DNA of 64,000 nucleotides, taken from positions 833,098 to 897,097 of the forward strand of contig NZ_SOAY01000010.1 in assembly GCF_004364165.1 (NCBI RefSeq), read 5' to 3'. Below, piece after piece: positions 42,835 through 52,462 of this stretch. The number at the start of each line of letters is the position of its first letter. The first letter of the stretch is position 1. A program made the translations under genes and the position numbers. The notes beneath the pieces were generated by a model. The model made no database searches. It saw nothing but the letters and a program-made list of their open reading frames with translations, and was not told where the DNA came from. Source of the stretch: Maribacter spongiicola (GTDB taxonomy: Bacteria; Bacteroidota; Bacteroidia; Flavobacteriales; Flavobacteriaceae).

Positions 42835-43938
42835 CTATACTTTTATGTATACTTCTTTTTTATCCATAATATAACCAACAAGCCAGCAGGTAAACATAAT
42901 CCATAAGGCAAATAAAAATGAGCCGAAATAGTCTCCTACTGCGGAGATGAATATATTGTCGGCAATCCAATTATAAGCTGTTGTGCCTTTCATGTTTATT
43001 TCTGCCAAACTGATAATGAACAGTTCTGATAATAAATAAATGAAGAGCGTATTTCTACCAAATACTTCGAAGAAATAAGTCCATTTTCCGGGTTTGGACA
43101 TATCTAATAGATAGATTAAAACAGCTATAACAAATATGTCGATTCCACTAGTTAACAATACGAATGAGCTAGACCATAGTTTTTTATTGAATGGGAATAT
43201 TAAATCCCAAGCAAATCCTACAATAATTAAAAGACCGGCAGCCATAATAAGTTTGGCTATTGTTTCAAAATTCTGACCACTCTTTTGAATGAATTTACCT
43301 GTAAAGTATCCGGCAATAACATTTACTATGGCAGGTAAGGTGCTTAGTAATCCTTCAGGGTCAAAGGCAACACCGCCATTACCGTGGTACATATGGTCTG
43401 CGCCAATAAGAAATTCGTCGAGTTTTAATACTGCATTACCGGTCAATGACAAGTCACCGAATACCAATAATATAATATGATACCCCACTAAAGCTAGGGC
43501 GCTGAAAATTAGAACAGATTTTGTTTTGAAATAATGAAGTAGAATTGATGCAAATAAGTAGCATAATGCAATTCGCTGTAATACTCCGAAAATTCTGGTT
43601 TCAGCAATTGGTTTTAATCCGCCATCTTCAAAAAATGGAAACCAATACATTAAAAAGCCAAGTAAGAAAATGATAGAAAAACGTTTAAAGACCTTTTTCA
43701 AAAAAGCACCACTACCTTCTGCTTCATATTTTTTCATACTAAAACTCATGGCATTACCAACGACAAATAAAAAAGTAGGGAAGACTAAATCAGTTAGTGT
43801 GAAGCCGTTCCAAATGGCATGTTTTAAAATTCCAAAACTAGTATCTCCATTTCCGGGGGAATTCACAATAATCATTAGGGCGACATCCATCCCTCTAAAG
43901 ACATCTAATGAAAGATATCTATTTTTTAATTTACTCAT
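42835..43938 (-). CDS. NagX-like membrane acyltransferase (heparan-alpha-glucosaminide N-acetyltransferase family)
   Basis: This 367-residue polytopic protein has about ten hydrophobic helices. The family N-terminus is LSLDVFRGMDVALMIIVNS and FTLTDLVFPTFLFVVGNAMSF. It also has GVLQRIALCYLFAS and DPEGLLSTLPAIVNVIAGYF. Relatives (HGSNAT/NagX, DUF5009) acetylate amino sugars across the membrane. The acceptor here is unknown; an amino-sugar scavenging role is likely. Confidence 0.85.
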   Translation of the reverse strand: MSKLKNRYLSLDVFRGMDVALMIIVNSPGNGDTSFGILKHAIWNGFTLTDLVFPTFLFVVGNAMSFSMKKYEAEGSGAFLKKVFKRFSIIFLLGFLMYWFPFFEDGGLKPIAETRIFGVLQRIALCYLFASILLHYFKTKSVLIFSALALVGYHIILLVFGDLSLTGNAVLKLDEFLIGADHMYHGNGGVAFDPEGLLSTLPAIVNVIAGYFTGKFIQKSGQNFETIAKLIMAAGLLIIVGFAWDLIFPFNKKLWSSSFVLLTSGIDIFVIAVLIYLLDMSKPGKWTYFFEVFGRNTLFIYLLSELFIISLAEINMKGTTAYNWIADNIFISAVGDYFGSFLFALWIMFTCWLVGYIMDKKEVYIKV

Positions 43939-43973
43939 GGTGGTTGGTTTGGTGTAGAGAAAGGTAATAAAAT

Positions 43974-44489
43974 TTAGAAATAGACACGTACAAATGGCAT
44001 TATTGAATTACCATAAATACTTTTGTTGTCATTATACAGTAGGTCGTACCGTAGACCAACGGTTAAATTTCTAGTGCTATAACCCGCCCCTATAAAAAAT
44101 GCAGGTAACCAATAATTGTCTTCGATATTAATAGTCTGGGTGGCAAGAGTTCTATTAATTCTAAGTTGTTCAAATTCGGCTGATAATTGAATTTGTGTTA
44201 TGGGGTTATAAAGGGAAAGTACACTGCCACCGTATGCTAAAAATTTATCATCATCAAATTTTGCATAATTCAGACTTAAACTTGCGCCTGTAGCAAATTT
44301 CTCATTAAATTGATAGATAGCGCTAGGCGAAATAGAGCCATTGAATCCATTATTTGTGAAACCTAAGCCAATACTTCCGCCAAATCTTACGTTATTCCAA
44401 AAATCAGAAGCATTAGTTGAAGATTGAGCGAATAAAAGTGTAGCGGTAAGTGTTGCTATCCCTGTTAGTATTAGTTTTTTTAAGCTCAT
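43974..44489 (-). CDS. outer-membrane beta-barrel protein next to sucA
   Basis: From ATG 44489 (MSLKKLILTGIATLTATLL) a signal peptide ends LLFAQS, followed by an 8-strand-like barrel (GSIGLGFTNNGFNGSISPSA, LSLNYAKFDDDKFLAYGG) ending in aromatic PFVRVYF. Upstream in-frame starts (to 44537) would place 16 extra residues before the signal and are rejected. Homologues next to sucA are sometimes labelled alpha-ketoglutarate decarboxylase. Nothing in this sequence supports such an activity. Confidence 0.75.
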   Translation of the reverse strand: MSLKKLILTGIATLTATLLFAQSSTNASDFWNNVRFGGSIGLGFTNNGFNGSISPSAIYQFNEKFATGASLSLNYAKFDDDKFLAYGGSVLSLYNPITQIQLSAEFEQLRINRTLATQTINIEDNYWLPAFFIGAGYSTRNLTVGLRYDLLYNDNKSIYGNSIMPFVRVYF

Positions 44490-44563
44490 ATGATAATTTT
44501 GTTTTAAAGTTTCATTTTTTTCAATAATACATGGCATTCTATCGTTAGATATTGTAAATGTTG

Positions 44564-44571
44564 TATTTTTG
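44564..44571 (+). promoter_or_regulatory. -7 element TATTTTTG upstream of sucA
   Basis: TATTTTTG matches TAnnTTTG, 35 bases before the sucA ATG. No good -33 TTG at standard spacing is seen. Confidence 0.4.
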
Positions 44572-44606
44572 CTAGAAATTTATTCTAAAGATACAGAAAG
44601 TAATTC

Positions 44607-47402
44607 ATGGATAAATATTCCTTTTTAAATACCGCTCATACCTCTTTTTTTTCAGAGTTATACGATAAGTATTTAGTGAATCCGGATAGTGTAGAGCCAA
44701 GTTGGAGAGCCTTTTTTCAAGGATTCGATTTTGGTATGGAAAGTTCATTAGATGAACTTGAAATTGATGAGAATCGAACTACAGTTTTAGTAAACGGCAA
44801 TAAAAGTGAAATGCCAGAATCTCTGCAGAAAGAGTTTCAGGTAATTCGTTTAATTGACGGGTATAGAAGCCGAGGACACTTATTTACGAAAACAAATCCG
44901 GTACGTGAGCGAAGACATTATGAGCCTTCATTAGAAATTGAAAATTTCGGACTTTTAATGTCTGATCTTGAAACAGTATTTAATGCTGGTGATATAATTG
45001 GTATAGGACCAAGTTCTCTTAAGGAAATTGTTAGACATTTACAAAGTATCTATTGCGATGCTATTGGTGTAGAATATATGTTTATTCGAAAGCCAGAACG
45101 TGTTAAATGGATTCAAGATTGGATCAATGTCAACGATAATCATCCGAACTTTGAGGCTGACAGAAAAAAACATATTCTTAAGAAGTTAAATCATGCGATC
45201 TCTTTTGAATCTTTTCTACATACTAAGTATGTGGGTCAAAAAAGGTTTTCTTTGGAAGGTAACGAGTCGTTGATTCCGGCTTTAGACGTAATTGTTGAAC
45301 GCGCAGCAGAAATGGGCGTTAAGCAATTTGTTATGGGTATGGCTCACCGTGGTAGATTAAATGTACTTACGAATATATTCGGTAAATCTGCGAAAGACAT
45401 ATTTAGTGAGTTCGACGGTAAAGATTACGAACAAGAGATTTTTGACGGTGACGTTAAATATCACTTAGGTTGGACCTCAGATAGAAAGTCTGATAACGGT
45501 AATAAGATTAAAATGAATATCGCTCCCAATCCTTCTCATTTAGAGACGGTAGGTGCAGTGGTTGAAGGTATTGCAAGAGCAAAGCAAGATGCTCATTATC
45601 AAGATGATTTTTCAAAAGTATTACCTATAGTAGTACATGGAGATGCAGCTATTGCTGGTCAAGGCTTGGTATATGAACTTGTACAGATGGCTGGTCTTGA
45701 TGGTTATAGAACTGGCGGTACCATACATATAGTGGTAAACAATCAAATAGGCTTTACGACAAACTATTTAGATGCAAGAACATCTACCTATTGTACAGAT
45801 GTTGCCAAGGTGACGTTGAGTCCGGTATTACATGTAAATGCAGATGATGCGGAGGCAGTAGTGCATGCATCACTTTTTGCTTTAGAATATAGAATGCGTT
45901 TTTCTAGCGATGTATTTATTGACTTGTTAGGTTATAGAAAATATGGTCATAATGAAGGCGATGAGCCTAGATTTACGCAGCCTAAATTGTACAAGGCTAT
46001 CGCCAAGCACAAGAACCCAAGAGATATTTATGCTGAAAGGTTGATCAAAGAAGGTGTTATTGATGACACGTATGTTGCGCTACTAGAAAAACAGTATAAA
46101 GACTCGCTTGAAGAGAAATTAGAAGATTCGCGAAAAGAAGATAAAACCGTAATTACCCCATTCATGGCAGATGAATGGAAAGGTTTTGACAATGTTCGTG
46201 AGTGGGAAATGATGGAGCCAGTAAATACCACATTTACTAAAGCCAAATTAGATAAAATTGCCAAAGTAATAACTGCCTTGCCTAAGGGTAAAAAGTTTTT
46301 ACGCAAAGTTGAAAAACTGGTCAATGATCGCTACAATATGTATTTTGAAGCCGATAATCTTGACTGGGCAATGGGAGAGCTTTTGGCATATGGTACCTTA
46401 TTGGAAGAAGGTTTTGCAGTTCGTATGTCTGGACAAGATGTGGAACGTGGTACTTTCTCTCACCGTCATGCAGTAATGAAAGTTGAAGAAAGTGAAGAAG
46501 AGGTTATTTTGTTGAATCAGTTATCTGAAAAACAAGCAAAATTTCAAATCTACAACTCACTTTTATCAGAATATGGTGTTGTTGGTTTCGATTATGGTTA
46601 TGCTATGGCGAGCCCTAATACCTTAACTATTTGGGAAGCACAATTTGGCGATTTCAGTAATGGAGCACAAATTATGATCGACCAATATATTTCAGCAGCC
46701 GAAGATAAATGGAAGCTTCAAAACGGATTGGTAATGTTATTGCCACATGGTTATGAAGGTCAAGGTGCTGAGCACTCTTCTGCTAGAATGGAGCGTTACT
46801 TACAATTATGTGCAAAAGATAATATGTACATCGCAGATGTAACCACACCTTCACAAATGTTTCATATTCTTCGTAGACAAATGAAGGCTAATTTTAGAAA
46901 GCCATTAATCATTTTTACACCGAAGAGTTTATTAAGACACCCAAAGGCTGTATCTAAAATATCAGATTTAACTAATGGTAGTTTTCAAGAAGTGATAGAT
47001 GATGAAACTGCAGATCCTAAAAAAGTAAAAAGTTTAGTATTCTGTACAGGTAAATTCTATTATGATCTTTTAGCCGTTCAAGAAGAGGAAAAAAGAGATG
47101 ATGTTGCCCTTGTTAGAGTAGAACAATTATTTCCGGTGCCTGAAGAGAAAATGAAGGCCGCAATGGCGAAATATAAAAATGCAGATGATATTGTATGGGC
47201 ACAGGAAGAACCTAGAAATATGGGTGCTTGGAGTCATATGTTGATGCATTTTAGTGAAATTCAAAAATTCAGGGTTGCATCTAGACGTTTTTATGCGGCA
47301 CCAGCAGCTGGTAGTTCTGTGCGATCTAAGGCACGTCATCAACAAGTTATCGATTACGTCTTTGATAAAACAAAGGACAATATGTCCAAACCAAAAAATT
47401 AA
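44607..47402 (+). CDS. sucA: 2-oxoglutarate dehydrogenase E1 component
   Basis: E1 decarboxylates 2-oxoglutarate with thiamine diphosphate in the TCA cycle. The N-terminal domain begins TSFFSELYDKYLVNPDSVEP. MGMAHRGRLNVLTN, HGDAAIAGQGLVYE and VVNNQIGFTTN carry the cofactor and substrate sites. The transketolase-like half has SGQDVERGTFSHRHAV and LLPHGYEGQGAEHSSAR. Length is 931, as expected. sucB follows after 24 bases, forming the usual E1-E2 pair. Confidence 0.97.
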   Translation: MDKYSFLNTAHTSFFSELYDKYLVNPDSVEPSWRAFFQGFDFGMESSLDELEIDENRTTVLVNGNKSEMPESLQKEFQVIRLIDGYRSRGHLFTKTNPVRERRHYEPSLEIENFGLLMSDLETVFNAGDIIGIGPSSLKEIVRHLQSIYCDAIGVEYMFIRKPERVKWIQDWINVNDNHPNFEADRKKHILKKLNHAISFESFLHTKYVGQKRFSLEGNESLIPALDVIVERAAEMGVKQFVMGMAHRGRLNVLTNIFGKSAKDIFSEFDGKDYEQEIFDGDVKYHLGWTSDRKSDNGNKIKMNIAPNPSHLETVGAVVEGIARAKQDAHYQDDFSKVLPIVVHGDAAIAGQGLVYELVQMAGLDGYRTGGTIHIVVNNQIGFTTNYLDARTSTYCTDVAKVTLSPVLHVNADDAEAVVHASLFALEYRMRFSSDVFIDLLGYRKYGHNEGDEPRFTQPKLYKAIAKHKNPRDIYAERLIKEGVIDDTYVALLEKQYKDSLEEKLEDSRKEDKTVITPFMADEWKGFDNVREWEMMEPVNTTFTKAKLDKIAKVITALPKGKKFLRKVEKLVNDRYNMYFEADNLDWAMGELLAYGTLLEEGFAVRMSGQDVERGTFSHRHAVMKVEESEEEVILLNQLSEKQAKFQIYNSLLSEYGVVGFDYGYAMASPNTLTIWEAQFGDFSNGAQIMIDQYISAAEDKWKLQNGLVMLLPHGYEGQGAEHSSARMERYLQLCAKDNMYIADVTTPSQMFHILRRQMKANFRKPLIIFTPKSLLRHPKAVSKISDLTNGSFQEVIDDETADPKKVKSLVFCTGKFYYDLLAVQEEEKRDDVALVRVEQLFPVPEEKMKAAMAKYKNADDIVWAQEEPRNMGAWSHMLMHFSEIQKFRVASRRFYAAPAAGSSVRSKARHQQVIDYVFDKTKDNMSKPKN

Positions 47403-47426
47403 ATAACATATCAAATTATAGAAAGA

Positions 47427-48656
47427 ATGATTCTAGAAATGAAGGTCCCATCGCCGGGAGAGTCTATCACAGAGGTAGAGATAGCGGAATGGTTAGTTGA
47501 AGATGGGGATTATGTAGAAAAAGATCAGGCAATTGCCGAAGTAGATTCAGATAAAGCTACTTTAGAATTACCTGCGGAAGCTAGTGGTATTATAACATTG
47601 AAAGCAGAAGTAGGCGATGCCGTCGCGGTAGGTGCCGTAGTGTGTTTAATTGATACTAGTGCAGCTAAACCAGGTGGGTCTGATGATGCGCCAGCTGCTG
47701 CTAAAGAAGAAGCTGCAAGCGCCAAAAAGGAAGTTGTTGCGGAAAAAGCGCCACAGCCTGAAAAAGCGAAAGAAACGTATGCGTCTGGTGTACCTTCGCC
47801 AGCTGCAAAGAAAATATTGGATGAAAAAGGAGTAGATAGTAAATCTGTTTCTGGTTCTGGTCGTGACGGTAGAATTACCAAAGAAGATGCGGTAAGTGCT
47901 GTGCCTTCAATGGGGTCCCCAACCGGTGGTAATCGTGGTGAGTCTCGCTCAAAATTATCGATGTTGCGCAGAAAAGTTGCTGAAAGATTAGTTTCTGCAA
48001 AGAACGAAACGGCAATGTTGACCACTTTTAACGAGGTTGATATGAGTGCCATTTTCGCACTTAGAAATAAGTACAAAGATGATTTCAAGAATAAGCACGG
48101 TGTAGGTCTTGGCTTTATGTCCTTCTTTACAAAGGCAGTGGTTAGAGCTTTAGAGATGTACCCTGCTGTTAATTCTATGATTGACGGTAAAGAAATGGTT
48201 TCTTATGATTTCTGTGATATTAGTATCGCGGTTTCTGGACCAAAAGGATTAATGGTACCCGTTATTCGTAACGCTGAAAATTTGACATTTAGAGGTGTTG
48301 AAGCTGAGGTGAAAAGATTGGCGATCAGAGCACGTGAAGGTGAAATTACTGTTGATGAAATGACAGGTGGTACTTTTACTATTACCAATGGTGGTGTATT
48401 CGGTTCTATGTTGTCTACACCAATTATCAATCCGCCTCAGAGTGCTATTTTAGGTATGCATAATATTGTTGAAAGACCAATTGCTCGCGATGGAGCTATT
48501 GCAATCGCACCTATAATGTATGTTGCAGTTTCCTATGATCACCGAATTATTGATGGTAAAGAATCTGTTGGTTTCTTAGTAGCAATCAAAGAAGCTTTAG
48601 AAAATCCAGAAGAATTGTTGATGGATAATAACGTAAAGAAAGCTTTAGAAATGTAA
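47427..48656 (+). CDS. sucB: dihydrolipoyl succinyltransferase (2-oxoglutarate dehydrogenase E2)
   Basis: E2 carries succinyl groups from E1 to CoA. One lipoyl domain has the modified Lys43 in [12 protein letters not shown]. An Ala/Lys/Glu-rich linker (about 75-115) leads to a peripheral-subunit-binding domain ([16 protein letters not shown]). The catalytic domain ends [18 protein letters not shown] with the His and Asp of the acyltransferase centre. Length is 409. It is co-transcribed with sucA and ends in a terminator shared with the convergent gene. Confidence 0.97.
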   Translation: MILEMKVPSPGESITEVEIAEWLVEDGDYVEKDQAIAEVDSDKATLELPAEASGIITLKAEVGDAVAVGAVVCLIDTSAAKPGGSDDAPAAAKEEAASAKKEVVAEKAPQPEKAKETYASGVPSPAAKKILDEKGVDSKSVSGSGRDGRITKEDAVSAVPSMGSPTGGNRGESRSKLSMLRRKVAERLVSAKNETAMLTTFNEVDMSAIFALRNKYKDDFKNKHGVGLGFMSFFTKAVVRALEMYPAVNSMIDGKEMVSYDFCDISIAVSGPKGLMVPVIRNAENLTFRGVEAEVKRLAIRAREGEITVDEMTGGTFTITNGGVFGSMLSTPIINPPQSAILGMHNIVERPIARDGAIAIAPIMYVAVSYDHRIIDGKESVGFLVAIKEALENPEELLMDNNVKKALEM

Positions 48657-48679
48657 ATTTTCTAAAATTTGATATAAGT

Positions 48680-48716
48680 AAAAAGCGTTGGGTAATCTCA
48701 ACGCTTTTTCTTTTTT
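48680..48716. terminator. bidirectional terminator after sucB
   Basis: The stem AAAAAGCGTTG / CAACGCTTTTT has an eight-base loop and T/A runs on both sides. It lies 24 bases after sucB and overlaps the last codons of the convergent minus-strand gene. Confidence 0.75.
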
Positions 48717-49147
48717 AAATAGATACACTTTTTATTGTAATCTATAATTGCCTTCGATTTTTTAAGAATATCAGCTCCTATAATTCCGTCTACCGGTTCT
48801 GCATTATGCGCGGTTAGCGCTTCATTAACGTGCTTTAAGTCGAAAAGCACAATCTCTAGTTTCTTATATCTCCAAGAGTTTAAATCAATAGTATTCTTTT
48901 TAGAAACCAACGTTTCCATGTTGGTAGCGCCTGCACCTGCAGCTTTAATGATAGATTCTTCAGAAATTAGTTTAAATTGGTCAATGCGGTCCATGCCAAT
49001 ACAGGTGTTAGAGGCTCCGGTGTCCAAAATAAATCGGCCAGGTACAGAATTTATCTCTGCATATATTTCAAAATGGTCGGTAGCAGTCAAAACTAAAGGT
49101 ATGCGCACGTAATCTTTATCCTTCAAATATTTTTTGAGGGTACTCAT
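48698..49147 (-). CDS. retropepsin-like aspartic protease (clan AA)
   Basis: This 149-residue protein has one aspartic-protease signature (RFILDTGASNTCIG) and the later hydrophobic-Gly DGIIGADILKKSKAIIDY that completes the pepsin-like lobe. Such single-lobe proteins act as dimers. There is no signal peptide, so it is probably cytoplasmic; the substrate is unknown. It is divergent from tatD. Confidence 0.8.
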   Translation of the reverse strand: MSTLKKYLKDKDYVRIPLVLTATDHFEIYAEINSVPGRFILDTGASNTCIGMDRIDQFKLISEESIIKAAGAGATNMETLVSKKNTIDLNSWRYKKLEIVLFDLKHVNEALTAHNAEPVDGIIGADILKKSKAIIDYNKKCIYLKKKKR

Positions 49148-49172
49148 AATTCATTTTTTTCAAAGATAAGCC

Positions 49173-49180
49173 TATTTTTG
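49173..49180 (+). promoter_or_regulatory. -7 element TATTTTTG immediately before tatD
   Basis: The element ends 4 bases before the tatD ATG at 49185, so a transcript from here would be leaderless or nearly so. A -33 TTG is not evident. Confidence 0.4.
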
Positions 49181-49184
49181 CGGC

Positions 49185-49952
49185 ATGATAATAACCGATA
49201 CGCATACACATTTATATAGTGAAGCTTTTGATGATGACCGAAAAGAAGCAATACAAAATGCCATTGATTTGGGAGTAGAACGATTTTTTATTCCTGCTAT
49301 AGATGCTACCTATACAGAACGTATGTTGGCTTTAGAAAAAGAATTTCCGGGTCATATGTTCTTAATGGCAGGCTTGCATCCCACGCATGTGAAAGAAAAT
49401 TTTGAGGAAGAGATAGCGCATGTTGAAGAAATGTTGGGTAAGCATACCTATTATGCGATTGGGGAGATAGGAATTGATCTGTATTGGGAAAAGAAGTACT
49501 TAAAAGAGCAGCAAATTGCTTTTAGAAAGCAAATACAAATAGCGAAGGAGCATAAATTGCCTATCGTTATTCATTGTCGAGATGCTTTTGATGAGGTTTT
49601 TGAAATACTAGAGGAGGAGAAAGGAGATGATTTAAGAGGAATTTTTCATTGCTTTACCGGTACATATGAACAGGCCAAAAAGGCAATATCATATAATATG
49701 AAGTTGGGTATAGGTGGTGTAGTGACATTTAAAAACGGTAAAATAGATACTTTTTTAAAAGAAATTGATCTAAAACATATTGTGTTAGAGACCGATTCTC
49801 CTTATTTAGCGCCTACGCCCTATAGAGGTAAGAGAAACGAAAGTGCTTATATAGTTAATGTGCTTGAGAAACTGGCGGACATTCACGGTGTACCCAATGC
49901 ACAAATAGCTTTAGAAACTACGAAGAACTCTAAAGAAGTTTTCGGAATTTAA
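49185..49952 (+). CDS. tatD: TatD family metal-dependent DNase
   Basis: This 255-residue TIM-barrel hydrolase has metal ligands in ITDTHTHLYS (HxH), AIGEIGIDLYW (Glu), IVIHCRDAF (His), FHCFTGTYEQ (His) and VLETDSPYLAP (Asp). TatD enzymes are 3'-5' DNA exonucleases linked to oxidative-damage repair. It is followed 28 bases later by the asparaginase gene. Confidence 0.93.
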   Translation: MIITDTHTHLYSEAFDDDRKEAIQNAIDLGVERFFIPAIDATYTERMLALEKEFPGHMFLMAGLHPTHVKENFEEEIAHVEEMLGKHTYYAIGEIGIDLYWEKKYLKEQQIAFRKQIQIAKEHKLPIVIHCRDAFDEVFEILEEEKGDDLRGIFHCFTGTYEQAKKAISYNMKLGIGGVVTFKNGKIDTFLKEIDLKHIVLETDSPYLAPTPYRGKRNESAYIVNVLEKLADIHGVPNAQIALETTKNSKEVFGI

Positions 49953-49980
49953 TAATCAACTAAAAGGCAGAGTTTTGGTT

Positions 49981-51006
49981 ATGGAGAAAAGAAATATTTT
50001 ATTGATTTATACAGGTGGTACTATAGGTATGATGAAAGATTATACCTCTGGTGCTCTAAAAGCCTTTGATTTTTCGCAATTGGTGAAGAATATTCCAGAA
50101 CTTAATCAGTTAGACTGTACCATTTCTAGTTTTTCTTTTGATCACCCTATTGATTCATCGAATATGAACCCTACGCATTGGGTGACAATAGCTGATATTA
50201 TTGCAGAGAAATATAACGAGTATGATGGTTTTGTAGTATTACATGGTAGTGATACTATGAGTTATACCGCTTCTGCATTAAGTTTTTTACTTGAAAACCT
50301 TTCAAAACCTGTTATACTGACAGGTTCACAATTGCCGATTGGAGATTTAAGAACCGATGCCAAAGAAAATTTAATAACTGCCATACAAATTGCTGCTTTG
50401 CATAAAAAAGGTAAGCCGGTTATACAAGAAGTCGGACTTTATTTTGAATATAAATTGTATCGTGGTAATAGAACTACGAAGATAAATGCAGAGCATTTTC
50501 AAGCTTTTGCCTCTTTAAATTACCCTCATTTGATTGAATCTGGAGTGCATTTGACAATTTTTAAGGAGTATTTATTGCCTCAAAAAAGAAAATTAACGTT
50601 AAAATCTCATCGTAATATGGATGATAATGTGGCTATTTTGAAAATATTTCCGGGAATTAACAAAAATGTTATTGATGCAATTTTGCAAGCTGAAAATTTA
50701 AAAGCGCTCGTTTTGGAGACGTATGGTTCAGGAAATGCGCCGATGGAAGAATGGTTTTTAGAGAAATTAAATAATGCCATAAATAAAGGTTTGCATATTA
50801 TTAATGTAACTCAGTGTTCTGGTGGTGCCGTTATGATGGGGCACTATGAAACAAGTTCAAGACTTAAGAAAATGCAAGTGATTAATGGTAAGGATATTAC
50901 AACTGAGGCTGCCATTACAAAGGCAATGTACTTATTGGGCAGTGGTGTCTCTCATGACTTGTTTAAAACTGTTTTTGAAACATCTTTGCGCGGAGAGATG
51001 CTTTAA
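49981..51006 (+). CDS. ansA: type I (cytoplasmic) L-asparaginase
   Basis: This 341-residue asparaginase has the first catalytic Thr in LIYTGGTIGMMKD and the second in VLHGSDTMSYTASAL. It also has ILTGSQLPIGDLRTDA and the C-terminal NVTQCSGGAV. It lacks a signal peptide, which matches the low-affinity cytoplasmic AnsA type. The ATG at 49981 is preferred over an in-frame TTG 6 bases upstream. Confidence 0.92.
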   Translation: MEKRNILLIYTGGTIGMMKDYTSGALKAFDFSQLVKNIPELNQLDCTISSFSFDHPIDSSNMNPTHWVTIADIIAEKYNEYDGFVVLHGSDTMSYTASALSFLLENLSKPVILTGSQLPIGDLRTDAKENLITAIQIAALHKKGKPVIQEVGLYFEYKLYRGNRTTKINAEHFQAFASLNYPHLIESGVHLTIFKEYLLPQKRKLTLKSHRNMDDNVAILKIFPGINKNVIDAILQAENLKALVLETYGSGNAPMEEWFLEKLNNAINKGLHIINVTQCSGGAVMMGHYETSSRLKKMQVINGKDITTEAAITKAMYLLGSGVSHDLFKTVFETSLRGEML

Positions 51007-51077
51007 ATTTAACAGTGCTTTAATTTCTTAAACCAATATTTTTTTTGTTATTTGCCCACCCTTAAAAAAGGTATCTT

Positions 51078-51165
51078 AGAGAGGTGGCCGAGTGGTCGAA
51101 GGCGCACGCCTGGAAAGTGTGTATACCCCAAAAGGGTATCGAGGGTTCGAATCCCTTCCTCTCTG
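51078..51165 (+). tRNA. tRNA-Ser (anticodon GGA)
   Basis: The 88-nt sequence has acceptor stem AGAGAGG/CCTCTCT and anticodon loop CTGGAAA between CACGC and GTGTG. A long variable arm (tataccccaaaagggtatc) and GGTTCGAATCC in the T arm complete it. No CCA is encoded. Confidence 0.95.
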
Positions 51166-51242
51166 CAAGTAAATTTTACTTTTTTTATATTGTTTTTTTT
51201 TTATCTTTAACCCTATTAACTAACTAATTTAAGTTTGAAAAA

Positions 51243-51992
51243 ATGAAAAAATTATTCCCAAGCCTAGCAGTCGCTGGGGCATTTGTAGCAGGTACAAATA
51301 TTGTAAGTGCAAAAGTAGCAGCAGTAGCTTTGCTAGTTCAAGAAGGAGGAGCAGAAGCTGAAAAAGGCTTTACTCAAGTTTTAAAAGAAATGTTTATTAC
51401 AGGTGGTGCCGGTTTCATGGGTATCGTTCTTTTATGTTTGATCCTTGGTTTGGCAGTTGCTATTGAAAGAATTATTTATTTGAACATGGCTAGTACTAAT
51501 TCTGCCAAGTTGAAACAACAAGTTGAAGACGCATTGGCATCTGGTGGTGTTGAAGCTGCTAAAGAGGTTTGTAGAAATACAAAAGGTCCTGTTGCTTCTA
51601 TATACTATCAAGGTTTGGATAGAGCTGGTGAGAGCATTGAATCTGCTGAAAAAGCGGTTGTTTCTTACGGTGGTGTTCAAATGGGTCAATTAGAGAAAAA
51701 CGTTTCTTGGTTGTCTTTATTTATCGCAATTGCACCAATGCTTGGTTTCATGGGTACGGTAATCGGTATGATTCAAGCCTTCCAGAAGATTGCAGCTGTT
51801 GGTAACTTAAGTGCATCTCTTATTGCAGGTGATATTCAGGTTGCATTATTAACAACTGTATTTGGTCTTATTACGGCTATTATCCTTCAAATTTTCTATA
51901 ACTACATTATCGCTAAAATTGATAGCATTGTTAATGATATGGAAGACTCTTCGATTACTTTAATCGATATGTTGGTTGATCACAAAAAATAA
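51243..51992 (+). CDS. exbB: ExbB/TolQ/MotA-type proton channel
   Basis: ExbB forms the inner-membrane pentamer that powers TonB with ExbD. The 249-residue protein starts with a hydrophobic, signal-like segment (residues 5-32). Helices follow near 55-78 (GFMGIVLLCLILGLAVAIER), 153-175 (SLFIAIAPMLGFMGTVIGMI) and 193-215 (QVALLTTVFGLITAIILQIF). The latter two are the core ExbB pair. It heads the cluster ExbB, a membrane protein, ExbD, ExbD. Confidence 0.92.
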   Translation: MKKLFPSLAVAGAFVAGTNIVSAKVAAVALLVQEGGAEAEKGFTQVLKEMFITGGAGFMGIVLLCLILGLAVAIERIIYLNMASTNSAKLKQQVEDALASGGVEAAKEVCRNTKGPVASIYYQGLDRAGESIESAEKAVVSYGGVQMGQLEKNVSWLSLFIAIAPMLGFMGTVIGMIQAFQKIAAVGNLSASLIAGDIQVALLTTVFGLITAIILQIFYNYIIAKIDSIVNDMEDSSITLIDMLVDHKK

Positions 51993-52017
51993 GTTTCACT
52001 TTTAATACCTAAAAATT

Positions 52018-52449
52018 ATGCAAAAAATTATTAAAATAGCATTAATTGCTATAGGTGTATTAAGTGCAGTACTTTGGTACTTGTTACCAAGTTCAGATAT
52101 GCCGGCAGCAGAAGCTGCTCAGAGTGGAGCTATGAACACTATGTTTATCATTACATATCTTTTATTAGGTATAGCTGTTGTGGTTAGTTTGGTGTTTACT
52201 CTAAAAAACCTTTTTTCAAATCCACAAGGACTTAAGAAGACTTTGTTTGTTGTAGGTGGTTTTTTATTGGTAGTAGGAGTTTCTTATGTATTAGCTAGTG
52301 GAACGGATGTTGATCCAGAGTTTGCAGCTATGTCAGATGAGGGTACAATAAAGAATATAGGTATGGGATTGAATGTATTTTTCATTCTTACTATAATCGC
52401 TGTGTTATCTTTAGTTATACCATCTGTTAAAAATATGTTTAGTAAATAA
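52018..52449 (+). CDS. membrane protein of the ExbB-ExbD cluster, unknown
   Basis: This 143-residue protein has four hydrophobic helices (about 5-22, 40-62, 76-94 and 117-137). No enzyme motif is seen. It sits between exbB (25 bases) and the long exbD (13 bases), so it is part of the proton-motive complex operon, perhaps an accessory subunit. Its absence from the ExbD pair at 8-9 kb fits with ExbB also being absent there. Confidence 0.65.
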   Translation: MQKIIKIALIAIGVLSAVLWYLLPSSDMPAAEAAQSGAMNTMFIITYLLLGIAVVVSLVFTLKNLFSNPQGLKKTLFVVGGFLLVVGVSYVLASGTDVDPEFAAMSDEGTIKNIGMGLNVFFILTIIAVLSLVIPSVKNMFSK

Positions 52450-52462
52450 AAAATAGAAAACT

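Noticed and set aside
47525..48088. 187-codon minus-strand ORF inside sucB
   Set aside because: It is a shadow of the Ala/Lys-rich linker and catalytic domain of sucB on the other strand.
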